Source: Streptomyces sp. B21-105 (lineage in GTDB: Bacteria; Actinomycetota; Actinomycetes; Streptomycetales; Streptomycetaceae). Taken from it: 64,000 bases of DNA. A model generated the notes under the pieces. It was given only the letters and a program-made list of their open reading frames with translations, did no database searches and was not told the origin of the DNA. The DNA lies in contig NZ_JARUMJ010000001.1 of NCBI RefSeq assembly GCF_036898465.1, positions 4,154,001 through 4,218,000 of the forward strand. The letters are read 5' to 3'. This document shows, piece by piece, positions 8,144 through 16,043 of the stretch. Made by a program: the position numbers and the translations under genes. Position 1 is the stretch's first letter, and every line of letters begins with the position of its first letter.

Positions 8144-8764
8144 ATGGGCCCGGGAACCCTCATCTCCTTCCTCGCCGTGGACCTGCTGCTGGTCTGCGTG
8201 CCGGGCGCCGACTGGGCGTACGTGATCTCCGCCGGGCTGCGCGGCCGCTCGGCGGGCGCGGCGGTGGGCGGGCTGGTGAGCGGCTACGCGCTGCACACGG
8301 CGCTGGCGGCGGCGGGCCTCGCGGTCCTGGTCGCGGGCTCGCCCGCGGTGCTGACCGGGCTGACGGCGGCGGGAGCCACGTATCTGGTCTGGCTGGGCTG
8401 GAGCGTACTGCGGCGGCCGGGAACGCCGGACGCCGGGGAGGAGCTCGCGGCGGCCGGCCTGCGGGTGTTCCTGCGCGGGGCGACCATCAGCGGCCTCAAC
8501 CCCAAGGGGCTGCTGCTGTACCTCTCCGTCCTGCCGCAGTTCCTCACCACCGGCGCCGGCCGCCTGCCGGTGGCCGCGCAGACGACCTTCCTCGGGCTGC
8601 TGCACATGGCGTGCTGCGCGGCCGTCTACCTCACGGTGGGCGTCCTGGCCCGCAGCCTGCTCCGCGCCCGCCCCGCGGCGGCACGGGCGGTGACCCGCAC
8701 CTCAGGGGCGGCGATGCTCGGGATCGGCGCGTTCCTGCTGGTACAGCGCCTGGCCATGCTGTGA
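8144..8764 (+). CDS. LysE/RhtB family amino-acid exporter
   Basis: A 206-aa membrane protein with about six hydrophobic segments. Family marks include the N-terminal LLLVCVPGADWAYVIS motif, the GLNPKGLLLYLSVLPQF loop and the hydrophobic C-terminus GAAMLGIGAFLLVQRL. LysE/RhtB proteins export amino acids or related metabolites by proton antiport. Control by the divergent Lrp-type gene is inferred from position. Substrate not determinable. Confidence 0.9.
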   Translation: MGPGTLISFLAVDLLLVCVPGADWAYVISAGLRGRSAGAAVGGLVSGYALHTALAAAGLAVLVAGSPAVLTGLTAAGATYLVWLGWSVLRRPGTPDAGEELAAAGLRVFLRGATISGLNPKGLLLYLSVLPQFLTTGAGRLPVAAQTTFLGLLHMACCAAVYLTVGVLARSLLRARPAAARAVTRTSGAAMLGIGAFLLVQRLAML

Positions 8765-8828
8765 GCCGCCTCCGCAGGCGACACACGGACCAGGACAACC
8801 GTCGAGGCGCGGACAGGAGGGGCGCGGA

Positions 8829-9307
8829 TCAGGCGGACGGCCGGGGCGTGATCCGGAACAGTCGGATCTCGCGCTCCACCCGCTCCTGGTAGGCGGCGTA
8901 CGGCGGCCAGAACGTCAGCAGCCTCTTCCAGACCGCGGCCCGTTCCTCCCCCGTCAGCAGCACGGCCGTGACCGGGATGTTCCGGCCCTTCCAGCTGATC
9001 TCGGCGTCGGGATGAGCCAGGAGGTTGGCGGTCCAGGCGGGATGCCCGCTGCGGCCGAAGTTGGAACCGACCAGGATCCAGCTCCCGCCGCCCTCCTCGG
9101 GCATGCAGGCGAGGGGCGTCCGCCGTGGCCGTCCGCTCCGCGCGCCCGTCGCCGTCAGGATCACGCCCGGCAGCAGCTGGGCGCTGAGCAGCACCTTTCC
9201 CGGGTAAGGCGGTGCACGGCCCGGTCGAGGGCGGGTATGACATGCGGGGCGACCTTCGCGAAGGCCCGGGTCGAGGACACCTTCTGCACCGCTCTGACGC
9301 CGATCAC
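8829..9307 (-). pseudogene. Deazaflavin (F420)-dependent nitroreductase-family protein, one-base frameshift
   Basis: The 5' part (GTG at 9307, GGAGG 7 bp upstream, overlapping the preceding ACAD stop as GTGA) reads VQKVSSTRAFAKVAPHVIPALD and continues to HRLTR. The 3' part, in another frame from about 9200, reads LLSAQLLPGVILTATGARSG and on to the normal C-terminus (GSNFGRSGHPAWTANLLAHP). Inserting one G at the CCCGGG run (about 9199-9204) restores RGKVLLSAQ, the expected family sequence. Members bind F420H2 and reduce nitro or enone groups; related proteins occur in sterol pathways. The intact frame from 9194 would lack the N-terminal helix. This is either a real pseudogene or a sequencing error. 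Confidence 0.8.
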
Positions 9308-10581
9308 ACCGTTACCTCCGTACGTGCGAACAGTCCGGCCCGCTCGGCCGCGTGGGCGCGCAGCCGGTGCAGGGGCCCGAACAGCAGCTCGTCGCCCGCG
9401 GCCCGCTTGAAGTACAGGTGCGCCTGGTGCTCCCAGGTGAAACCGATGCCGCCGTGCAGCTGGACGCCCTCGGCGGCGGCCCGCCGCAGCGCCTCCAGCG
9501 CCTGAGCGAGGGCGAGCCCGCCGACCCGCTCCCGCCGCCCGGCGCCGCGCCCCGCGCCGTCCGGGGCCCCGGGGCGCCCAAGACCCACGCCCCCGCCCCC
9601 GCCCCCGTCGCCGTGGTCGCCGTCGTCCCCGCCTGCCGCCCAGGCGGCGTAGTACGCGGCGGAGCGGGCCGCCTGGACCTGCACGTATACGTCGGCGAGC
9701 CGGTGCTGCACCGCCTGGAAGGAGCCGATCGGCCGTCCGAACTGCTCCCGCTGCCCGAGGTACTCGACGGTCTGCTCCAGCGCCCGCCCGGCCGCCCCGA
9801 CGGCCTCGCAGGCCAGGAACGCGGCGGCGAAGTCTCCTGCTTCGGCAAGGGCTTCGGGCACGTCGGCCTCCTCCGAGCCGAGCAACTCCGCTGCCACGTC
9901 CCGCAGTTGAACCCGGGCCTGCGGCCGGGTGGCGTCGAGGGCCGTCTGCCGCGTCCGTACGACGCCGGCGGCGTCCCCCCGCACCAGGAACAGCAGGGTC
10001 CGCGACCGCACGAAGCCCCCGGTGTGCGCGGCGACGAGCAGCAGGCCGGCGCTGTGCCCGTCGAGGACCTGCGCGGCCTCCCCGTACAGCCGCCAGCCGT
10101 CCCCCGACCGGCGGGCCTGCACACCACCCGCCCGCCCGCCGCCGGACCAGTCGCCGCCGCCCGGCCCGGTCAGCGCGAGGGCCGCGGCGAGGGCGGACGC
10201 GGGCACGGCGAGCGCGGCGGTGAGGGTGCCGGCGGCGATCCGGGGCAGCAGGTCGGCCCGCTGGGCGTCGGCGCCGAGGGCGAGGACCAGGGGCGCGACG
10301 AGCACGGAGGTCGCGAGCAGCGGGCTCGGCGCGAGGGCGCGGCCGGTCTCCTCTGCGGTGAGGGCGAGGTCGGTGCGGAGGCAGCCGACACCGCCGTACG
10401 CCTCCGGGAGCGCGAGCCCGGGCAGCCCGAGCTGTTCGGCGAGGGCGGCCCACAGCGCGGGGTCGTGCCCGGCCGGGGCGTCGAGGGCGGCCCGGAGCTC
10501 CGCGGGGCCGCAGCGTTTGTGGAGCAGTTCGCGCAGCGTGCGGCGGATCTCGTCCTGCTCGGCGGTGAAGCCGGGGTCCAT
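9304..10581 (-). CDS. Acyl-CoA dehydrogenase
   Basis: A 425-aa flavoprotein of the ACAD family. It shows the N-terminal helical domain (FTAEQDEIRRTLRELL), the FGRPIGSFQAVQHRLAD FAD-binding helix and the C-terminal GVQLHGGIGFTWEHQAHLYFKRA signature. It introduces an alpha,beta double bond into acyl-CoA, passing electrons to ETF. An unusual Gly/Asp-rich insertion (GGDDGDHGDGGGGGGVGLG) of about 35 residues sits in the C-terminal helical domain between conserved blocks. ATG at 10581 has GGGG upstream. Downstream nitroreductase is coupled through GTGA. Operator copy 3 lies 21 bp upstream. Confidence 0.88.
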   Translation of the reverse strand: MDPGFTAEQDEIRRTLRELLHKRCGPAELRAALDAPAGHDPALWAALAEQLGLPGLALPEAYGGVGCLRTDLALTAEETGRALAPSPLLATSVLVAPLVLALGADAQRADLLPRIAAGTLTAALAVPASALAAALALTGPGGGDWSGGGRAGGVQARRSGDGWRLYGEAAQVLDGHSAGLLLVAAHTGGFVRSRTLLFLVRGDAAGVVRTRQTALDATRPQARVQLRDVAAELLGSEEADVPEALAEAGDFAAAFLACEAVGAAGRALEQTVEYLGQREQFGRPIGSFQAVQHRLADVYVQVQAARSAAYYAAWAAGGDDGDHGDGGGGGGVGLGRPGAPDGAGRGAGRRERVGGLALAQALEALRRAAAEGVQLHGGIGFTWEHQAHLYFKRAAGDELLFGPLHRLRAHAAERAGLFARTEVTV

Positions 10582-10601
10582 GGCCACCCCTTCCTACAGA
10601 T

Positions 10602-10616
10602 CTGACGGTCCGTCAT
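10602..10616. promoter_or_regulatory. Palindromic operator, copy 3
   Basis: CTGACGGTCCGTCAT, one end base off the consensus. It lies between the divergent ACAD (9304-10581) and thiolase-like (10661) genes and could control both. Confidence 0.8.
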
Positions 10617-10660
10617 ATTAGGAGTTCGGCAGCGAGTTGCCCAGAGGAAGGTGGCCTCTC

Positions 10661-11833
10661 ATGACCGTGCGGACCCGGAACGTGGCCGTCGTCGGCGTCG
10701 CACTCTCCGACTGCGGCCGGGTCGACGAGGCGACCCCGTACGCCCTGCACGCCCAGGCGGCCCGCCGGGCGCTGGCGGACGCGGGGCTCGGGCGGGAGAC
10801 GGTGGACGGCTTCGCCTCCGCCGGCCTCGGCACGCTCGCCCCGGTCGAGCTGGCCGACTACCTGGGCCTGCGCCCCACCTGGGTCGACTCCACCTCGGTC
10901 GGCGGCGCGACCTGGGAGGTGATGGCGGCGCACGCGGCCGACGCGATCGCCGCCGGCCACGCGAACGCCGTCCTGCTGGCGTACGGGGCGACGCCCCGGG
11001 CCGACATCCGGGCGGGCCGCCGCGCCGGCACCTTCGCCTTCGGCGCACGCGGCCCCCTCCAGTTCGAGGCGCCCTACGGGCACACCCTGATCGCCAAGTA
11101 CGCGATGGCCGCCCGCCGCCACATGCACGAGTACGGCACCACGATCGAGCAGTTGGCGGAGGTCGCCGTCCAGGCGAGGGCGAACGCGGCGCTGAACCCG
11201 GACGCGATGTTCCGCACGCCGATCACGGTCGACGAGGTGCTCGCCGGGCCGATGATCGCCGACCCCTTCACCAAGCTGCACTGCTGCGTCCGCTCCGACG
11301 GGGGCGCGGCGGTGCTGCTGGCCGCCGAGGATTACGTGCGGGACTGCCGCACGGCCCCGGTGTGGATCCTGGGGACGGGAGAGCACGTCTCGCACGCCTC
11401 GATGTCCGAGTGGGAGGACTTCACGGTCTCCCCGGCGGCGACCTCGGGCCGGCTGGCCTTCGCCCGGGCGGGACTGCGTCCGGACGAGATGGACTTCGCC
11501 CAGATCTACGACGCGTTCACCTACATGACGCTGGTGACCCTCGAGGACCTGGGCTTCTGCGCGAAGGGCGAGGGCGGCCCGCTCGTGGAGAAGGGCCGGC
11601 TGCGCGTCGAGGGCGGCACGCTGCCCGTCAACACGGACGGCGGCGGCCTGTCGGCCCAACACCCGGGAATGCGCGGCCTGTTCCTGCTGGTGGAGGCGGT
11701 ACGGCAACTGCGGGGCGAGGCGGGCCCCCGCCAGGTGCACACCCGCGACGGCGACCTGCCCCGCCTCGGCGTCGCCTCCGGCACCGGAGGCTGGTTCTGC
11801 TCCTCGGGCACGGTGGTGCTGGGCCGGGGGTGA
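10661..11833 (+). CDS. Thiolase-like lipid-transfer protein (Ltp type)
   Basis: A 390-aa thiolase-superfamily protein, paralogous to 291-1436. Shared blocks are VAVVGVALSDCGRVDEATPY, MHEYGTTIEQLAEVAVQARANA, MDFAQIYDAFTYMTLVTLEDLGF and LPVNTDGGGLSAQHPGM. It probably handles chain cleavage of a CoA ester. No DUF35 gene lies next to it; the nearest is at 16751. Start ATG at 10661; an in-frame ATG eight codons upstream (10637) is less likely. Divergent from an ACAD and controlled from the operator at 10602 by inference. Confidence 0.88.
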   Translation: MTVRTRNVAVVGVALSDCGRVDEATPYALHAQAARRALADAGLGRETVDGFASAGLGTLAPVELADYLGLRPTWVDSTSVGGATWEVMAAHAADAIAAGHANAVLLAYGATPRADIRAGRRAGTFAFGARGPLQFEAPYGHTLIAKYAMAARRHMHEYGTTIEQLAEVAVQARANAALNPDAMFRTPITVDEVLAGPMIADPFTKLHCCVRSDGGAAVLLAAEDYVRDCRTAPVWILGTGEHVSHASMSEWEDFTVSPAATSGRLAFARAGLRPDEMDFAQIYDAFTYMTLVTLEDLGFCAKGEGGPLVEKGRLRVEGGTLPVNTDGGGLSAQHPGMRGLFLLVEAVRQLRGEAGPRQVHTRDGDLPRLGVASGTGGWFCSSGTVVLGRG

Positions 11834-11899
11834 GGCGGTCACCGCTCCGGTGAAAAAATCCCCGTGGCCGGCAAGGGCCTTGCTGGCAGTCTTCTCGCC

Positions 11900-12304
11900 A
11901 TGTCCGCACGCAACCGAAGACTGCCCAGGCACCGCGCCTGGCCGCTGACCACCACCGACGTCGACGAGGGCATCGGCGACTGCCTGGCCCACGTCGGACA
12001 GTTGAGATTCCTCACCGGGCCGGACAGCGGCACCATCGTTCTGGGCGCCGTCTGGACCGCCCCGATCCCCTCCAACTACGGCGCCGGCATCCATCCCGAC
12101 GCGGCGGGCATCGGTATCGACGTCCACCCGGTGGACGCCGGCGCACGTGCCGCCACCCGCGCTCTCCTGCGCGAACAGGCCCTCCCCCAGCTCCGCGCAT
12201 GGGTCATGCGGGCGATCACCGCCGACGAGACCTGGCAGCTGACCCGGCACGGGCGTTACTGGCACCTCTCCGACGGCCGCCTCACCCACCGCGACGAGGC
12301 GTGA
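11900..12304 (+). CDS. Conserved hypothetical protein
   Basis: A 134-aa predicted cytosolic protein with strong G/C third-position bias, so probably a real gene. It reads TTTDVDEGIGDCLAHVGQLRFLTG near the start and WQLTRHGRYWHLSDGRLTHRDEA at the end, with several tryptophans. No family recognised. ATG at 11900 is preferred over the upstream GTG at 11864 for codon usage; no strong ribosome binding site is seen for either. It is followed by three 14-bp repeats. Confidence 0.55.
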   Translation: MSARNRRLPRHRAWPLTTTDVDEGIGDCLAHVGQLRFLTGPDSGTIVLGAVWTAPIPSNYGAGIHPDAAGIGIDVHPVDAGARAATRALLREQALPQLRAWVMRAITADETWQLTRHGRYWHLSDGRLTHRDEA

Positions 12305-12307
12305 ACC

Positions 12308-12342
12308 GGGTCCGATGAACGGGGTCCGGTGAAACGGGTCCG
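12308..12342. repeat. GGGTCCG direct repeats at 14-bp spacing
   Basis: GGGTCCG occurs at 12308, 12322 and 12336, each followed by A/G-TGAA or GTGC. The array starts three bases after the stop of the hypothetical gene, about 180 bp upstream of the expansin-like gene. The stretch to 12523 holds no gene; it contains a short hairpin-capable sequence around CCACTGACGGGTGG. Confidence 0.45.
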
Positions 12343-12523
12343 GTGCACCAGCTCCGGAAACAACCGGAAACAAGTCGCCGGGGCGCGGCAACCTTTTCCG
12401 GGGCGGCGACCACTGACGGGTGGATGCCTTCGGTCTTCGGTTTTCGATCTCGTCTCGGAGGTTTCCAGGTCCGGGAGGTCGTCTTCCGGACGTGGTTCGC
12501 CGAAACGCGTAAGGATTCCTCCC

Positions 12524-13516
12524 GTGGCAGCTTCCTCGCACCGACGCTCCCGCCACCCCGGCCGGCGTCCGGTCCGCGTCCCCGTGGTCGCCGTGGTGGC
12601 CGTGGCCGCCGTCGCGCTCGTCGTGTCCCTGGTGGTGGCCTTCCGCCCCGGCGGCGGGAGCGACGACGTCCGGGAGGCGGGCACGCCCGTCGCCGGCGCC
12701 CCGGTGGGCGGGCCCGCGAAGGCCACGCCGACGACGCCGACGACGTCCGCCTCTCCGACACCGTCCACGTCGACGTCCCCGAGTCCGAGCCCGAGCCCGA
12801 CCGCCGGCGGGAAGACGACTCCCCCGGCCGCCCCGCCCGCACGGCGCCCGGCCGAGGCCGCCGCGCCCGCCGCCCGGGCGGCCTCCGGCGCGGGTCCGCT
12901 CGCGGGACGGATCCGACCCGGCGCCTCCTACGACGGCGTCGCCACCTCCTACGACGCCGGCGACGGCAGCGGCGCCTGCTCCTTCGGCCCGACCTCCGAC
13001 GTGATGACCGCGGCGATGAACACCGCCGACTACGAGACGTCGAAGGCGTGCGGCGCCTATGTGGCGGTCCGCGCGGCGGGTGGGGCGTCCATCACGGTCC
13101 GCATCACCAACGAGTGCCCGGCGCCCTGCGCGCCCGGTCAGCTCGACCTCAGCCGGCAGGCCTTCGCCAAGCTCGCCCCGCTCGTGGCGGGCCGCATCCC
13201 GATCACGTGGAGCCTGCTGAGCCCGGCCACGTCGGAAACGATCGCGATCCGCTACAAGACCGGTTCCACCCAGTACTGGTGCGGCATCCAGGCGATCGGC
13301 CACCGCAACCCGTTGGCCCGGCTCGAGGTCCGCAGCGGCGGCTCCTGGATCCGGCTGGCGCGCACGGACTACAACTACTTCCTCTCCGAGCAGGGCACCG
13401 GCTGCGGCGGCGCGATCCGGCTCACCGACATCTACGGGGAGCGGCTGACCGTCGAGGGGATCGCCGTCCGGCCGGAGGCGGTGCAGTCGACCCGGGTCCA
13501 GTTCGCCCGGCACTGA
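12524..13516 (+). CDS. Expansin-like / double-psi beta-barrel secreted protein
   Basis: A 330-aa exported protein. It has a basic start (SSHRRSRHPGRRPVRVP), one transmembrane or signal helix (about 20-40), a long Pro/Thr/Ser linker (about 65-125), and a two-domain core beginning ASYDGVATSYDAGDGSGACSFG. The core includes VRITNECPAPCAPGQLDLS and a C-terminal carbohydrate-binding-like beta domain. This order matches bacterial expansins (EXLX1 type), which loosen cellulose or peptidoglycan networks without hydrolysis. GTG at 12524 is chosen because the basic leader starts there. Membrane anchoring through an uncleaved helix is possible. Confidence 0.82.
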   Translation: MAASSHRRSRHPGRRPVRVPVVAVVAVAAVALVVSLVVAFRPGGGSDDVREAGTPVAGAPVGGPAKATPTTPTTSASPTPSTSTSPSPSPSPTAGGKTTPPAAPPARRPAEAAAPAARAASGAGPLAGRIRPGASYDGVATSYDAGDGSGACSFGPTSDVMTAAMNTADYETSKACGAYVAVRAAGGASITVRITNECPAPCAPGQLDLSRQAFAKLAPLVAGRIPITWSLLSPATSETIAIRYKTGSTQYWCGIQAIGHRNPLARLEVRSGGSWIRLARTDYNYFLSEQGTGCGGAIRLTDIYGERLTVEGIAVRPEAVQSTRVQFARH

Positions 13517-13531
13517 CCGGATACTCGGTGC

Positions 13532-14197
13532 ATGGCCAAGGACCTTCACGAACTGCTGAGGACGCTGCGGGTGTGGGACCCGGAGGTGACGGAGCTGCCG
13601 CCGTTCGACCCGGCGTCGGCCCCCGACGACCCGCTGTCCCTCTTCACGCAGTGGTTCGCGCGGGCGGTCGCGGCGGGCGAGCGGGAACCCCACACGATGA
13701 CCCTGTCGACGTCGGACGAGGAGGGCCTGCCCGACGCCCGGATCGTCATGCTGCACGGCGCGGACGCGGCCGGCTGGTCCTTCGCCACCCACGCCACCAG
13801 CAGCAAGGGCCGTCAGCTCGCCGCCCGCCCGTACGCGGCCCTCACCTTCTACTGGCCGGTGCTGGGCCGCCAGGTCCGGGTTCGCGGCCCGGTCACGTCC
13901 GCCCCCTCCGAGGAGGCCCAGGCCGACCTGCACGCCCGCTCGACCGGCGCGCTGGCCGCCGCCCTCACCGGACGGCAGAGCGACGTCCTGACCTCGGCGG
14001 AGGAACTGGCGGCGGCGTCGGAGGCCGCCTGGGAACACGCCCGCTCCCACCCGACGGCCAAGTCCCCGACCTGGACGCTGTACCGGCTGCGCCCGGACGA
14101 GGCCGAGTTCTTCCAGGGCGACCCCGCCCGCCGCCACACCCGCCTGCGCTACCACCGCACGGACGAGGCGTGGTCCACAGACTTGCTGTGGCCCTGA
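13532..14197 (+). CDS. pdxH: Pyridoxamine 5'-phosphate oxidase family protein (PdxH-like)
   Basis: A 221-aa FMN enzyme. PNPOx features are SLFTQWFARAVAAGEREPHTMTLST, PDARIVMLHGADAAGW, FATHATSSKGRQLAARPYAALTFYWP (FMN phosphate and isoalloxazine contacts) and a C-terminal FWQG-like segment EFFQGDPARRHTRLRYHRT. It oxidises pyridoxine or pyridoxamine 5'-phosphate to PLP. Compared with canonical PdxH, the C-terminal tail lacks the classic RLHDR form, so a PNPOx-like pyridoxal enzyme with altered substrate is possible. Start ATG at 13532. Confidence 0.8.
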   Translation: MAKDLHELLRTLRVWDPEVTELPPFDPASAPDDPLSLFTQWFARAVAAGEREPHTMTLSTSDEEGLPDARIVMLHGADAAGWSFATHATSSKGRQLAARPYAALTFYWPVLGRQVRVRGPVTSAPSEEAQADLHARSTGALAAALTGRQSDVLTSAEELAAASEAAWEHARSHPTAKSPTWTLYRLRPDEAEFFQGDPARRHTRLRYHRTDEAWSTDLLWP

Positions 14198-14205
14198 GGC
14201 CGCTT

Positions 14206-14565
14206 TCAGGATCGGTCGGTTGCACGCGGGTGCCCGGTCCCGGCGAAAACGATCCAGCAGGTGTCGCGGGACGTGTCGAGGAGGTGCCAGACGCGCCCGG
14301 CCCCGGTCACCTCTATCTGCCACTGCTGGCAAGTCCGCCCTCGGTGGGTGCCGTGGGCCAGACTGCCCTTGAGACGGTGATGCCGGGGTGTCTCGGCGGC
14401 CGGTGCGGGATCGGTCCGCATGGTGGTCCAGGCGCGAAAGGTGTTCTCGCGCGCCTGCTGCGCCAGGTTCTACCAGCCCTTCGCCGAGGCCCCGTCGGCG
14501 AAACGAACCTCCCAGTGGCCATCAGGTGCCGGTGGTGCGACGCGGTCTCCACGGCCCGCACTCAC
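14206..14565 (-). pseudogene. RelE/ParE-like toxin gene with in-frame amber stop
   Basis: Read from GTG at 14565 (overlapping the antitoxin stop as GTGA), the frame gives VSAGRGDRVAPPAPDGHWEV and FADGASAKGW, then TAG at codon 32 (14472-14470). The same frame then continues NLAQQARENTFRAWTTMRTD and RGRTCQQWQIEVTGAGRVWH to the stop at 14206. The C-terminal WQ.EV..AGRVW..LD....CWI...GTGHP pattern resembles RelE/ParE toxins. Full length would be 119 aa. The single nonsense codon likely kills the toxin. Re-initiation at ATG 14421 would give only 71 residues. Confidence 0.75.
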
Positions 14566-15041
14566 AGGCCCTCCCGCGGATCCGTGGCCGGGCCGTAGTC
14601 CTCCGTGTGGTTCCTGGTCAGCGCGGCCAGCAGTTCCGGGTCCGAGTGGACCTCGGCCGTGTGCTCCCAGGCGACGAGCAGCTGCGCGACGGACGCACTG
14701 TTGCGCACGGAGTCCGCGGCCCGCATGGTGTCGACCAGTTCGACGGCGAACGCGTGCACGTCGGCCTCGGGCAGGAAGCGGATCCAGGGGAAGGCGTCCG
14801 GCAGTATGCCCAGCAGAAGTTCCATGCTGCCGGGCTCTCGACGGGCCAACGCGGCAAGCATCCGCGTCGCGGCCGACACCACGGTCTGGTCCTGCTCGGC
14901 CCGGGTAGCGGTGGTGAGAACGAGATCCTCCCCGTCTCTGCGGTGCAGCAGCAGCCGAGGCGACTCCTTGAGCCGAGCGAGCGTCTGCCTGTTCTTGTTG
15001 ACCAGTTCGGAGAAGTTCACGGCGGCGTTTTCGGTGGGCAT
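14562..15041 (-). CDS. Antitoxin-like protein paired with the broken toxin
   Basis: A 159-aa protein starting MPTENAAVNFSELVNKNRQTLARL, the short prevent-host-death-like N-terminus (Phd/YefM type) that binds DNA and forms the operator-binding half. It is followed by a mainly helical region (LLHRRDGEDLVLTTATRAEQD). ATG at 15041 is chosen because the Phd-like fold begins there; the frame is open to 15128. Coupled to the toxin frame downstream by a 4-bp overlap. Typical autoregulation is suggested by TTCGAA repeats at the start codon. Confidence 0.72.
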   Translation of the reverse strand: MPTENAAVNFSELVNKNRQTLARLKESPRLLLHRRDGEDLVLTTATRAEQDQTVVSAATRMLAALARREPGSMELLLGILPDAFPWIRFLPEADVHAFAVELVDTMRAADSVRNSASVAQLLVAWEHTAEVHSDPELLAALTRNHTEDYGPATDPREGL

Positions 15042-15043
15042 GT

Positions 15044-15062
15044 CTTCGAAAGTACTTCGAAA
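15044..15062. promoter_or_regulatory. Double TTCGAA operator at the toxin-antitoxin promoter
   Basis: CTTCGAA occurs at 15044 and again at 15055, 11 bp apart, so one DNA turn. Each contains the palindrome TTCGAA. Located just upstream of the antitoxin start on the minus strand, fitting autorepression by the antitoxin. Confidence 0.55.
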
Positions 15063-15134
15063 CTCCGGCCCTCGCCATAAAACCGCGTCTCCCCTCACCC
15101 GAACGAAGGAGGGAACGCGAGACGCCAACGGCCC

Positions 15135-15992
15135 CTACCCGAACGCGTACACCGCGAAGTCCGTCACCGGGCGGTAGCCGATGCGCTGGTAGAGGCCGTT
15201 GCTCGTCGGGTTGGCGAGGTCGGTGAAGAGGAGGACCTCCGCCGCCCCGGCGGCCTGCGCGGCGCGGCTCACCTCGACCGTCGCCGCGCCCGCGTAGCCA
15301 CGGCCGCGCAGTGCGGGCGGCGTGTAGACGGGGGCGACCCGTACCTGACCGGCGACCTGCGGGGTGGCGCCGGACATGGCGACGGGGGTGCCGTCGGGCG
15401 TCTCCCAGAGGGTGATCCCGCCGTAGGCGATCCGGGAGTCGGCCCAGGCGCCGGCGTCCTGGCCGTTGTACGCCCCCGTGTCGTCCATGAACGCGTCGTG
15501 CCAGCGGATCAGCAGGTCTCGGTCGGCGGCGGCGGCGACCCGCGCCCAGCCCGCCGGAACCGCTCCGGGAGACGTCAACTCACCCAGCCGGTACAGGCGT
15601 TGCCGCTCGACGAGCTGTGACTCGACGCCGGTCCTCCGGCTCCAGGCCGCCGCGAAGAAGGCGGCGGTGTCGCGGTCGGCGGACACCCCGGGAAGACGGT
15701 GACCGTCGGCGGCCAGCCGCTCGGCGAGGGATTCGGCCTCGCCTTCCGTCAGGGACGTGATGTTGAGCCGGTGCGGGGGCGTGCGGAAGAACACCCCGCG
15801 CACGTCACCGGCCGCGTCCAGCGTGCCGAAGAGCGGGTCTGCCGGACCGTATATGTGCGGGCCCCTGCGGCGCAGGCTGTCGGCGACGGTCAGCGGGACC
15901 GTGTGCAGGGCGGGGCGGGAACGCAGGAACTCGCCGGCGCGCCCGAGGAACGCGTCGAGGTCGTGGGTGAGGTGCCAGTCGTCAGGTCGCAT
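15135..15992 (-). CDS. GNAT family N-acetyltransferase
   Basis: A 285-aa protein with a C-terminal GNAT acetyl-CoA-binding core (VRVAPVYTPPALRGRGYAGA, the Q/RxxGxG/A motif at about residues 215-235) and the C-terminal ANPTSNGLYQRIGYRPVTDF strand-helix block. The N-terminal 130 residues form a second, degenerate GNAT-like half (RGPHIYGPADPLFGTLDAAG). The family acetylates small molecules or protein N-termini; substrate unknown. Start ATG at 15992. Confidence 0.88.
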   Translation of the reverse strand: MRPDDWHLTHDLDAFLGRAGEFLRSRPALHTVPLTVADSLRRRGPHIYGPADPLFGTLDAAGDVRGVFFRTPPHRLNITSLTEGEAESLAERLAADGHRLPGVSADRDTAAFFAAAWSRRTGVESQLVERQRLYRLGELTSPGAVPAGWARVAAAADRDLLIRWHDAFMDDTGAYNGQDAGAWADSRIAYGGITLWETPDGTPVAMSGATPQVAGQVRVAPVYTPPALRGRGYAGAATVEVSRAAQAAGAAEVLLFTDLANPTSNGLYQRIGYRPVTDFAVYAFG

Positions 15993-16043
15993 GGCCCATC
16001 GTGCCGCGCGAAGGCCGCTCTCCGCCCGTCAATTACCGCACGG

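Noticed and set aside
8061..8163. Longer Lrp start at 8163
   Set aside because: The extra 34 residues lack family similarity and overlap the divergent LysE gene.
12350..12520. ydaO-type (c-di-AMP) riboswitch before the expansin-like gene
   Set aside because: Some GC-rich stems resemble cell-wall gene leaders, but I could not find the conserved core bases, so no call is made.
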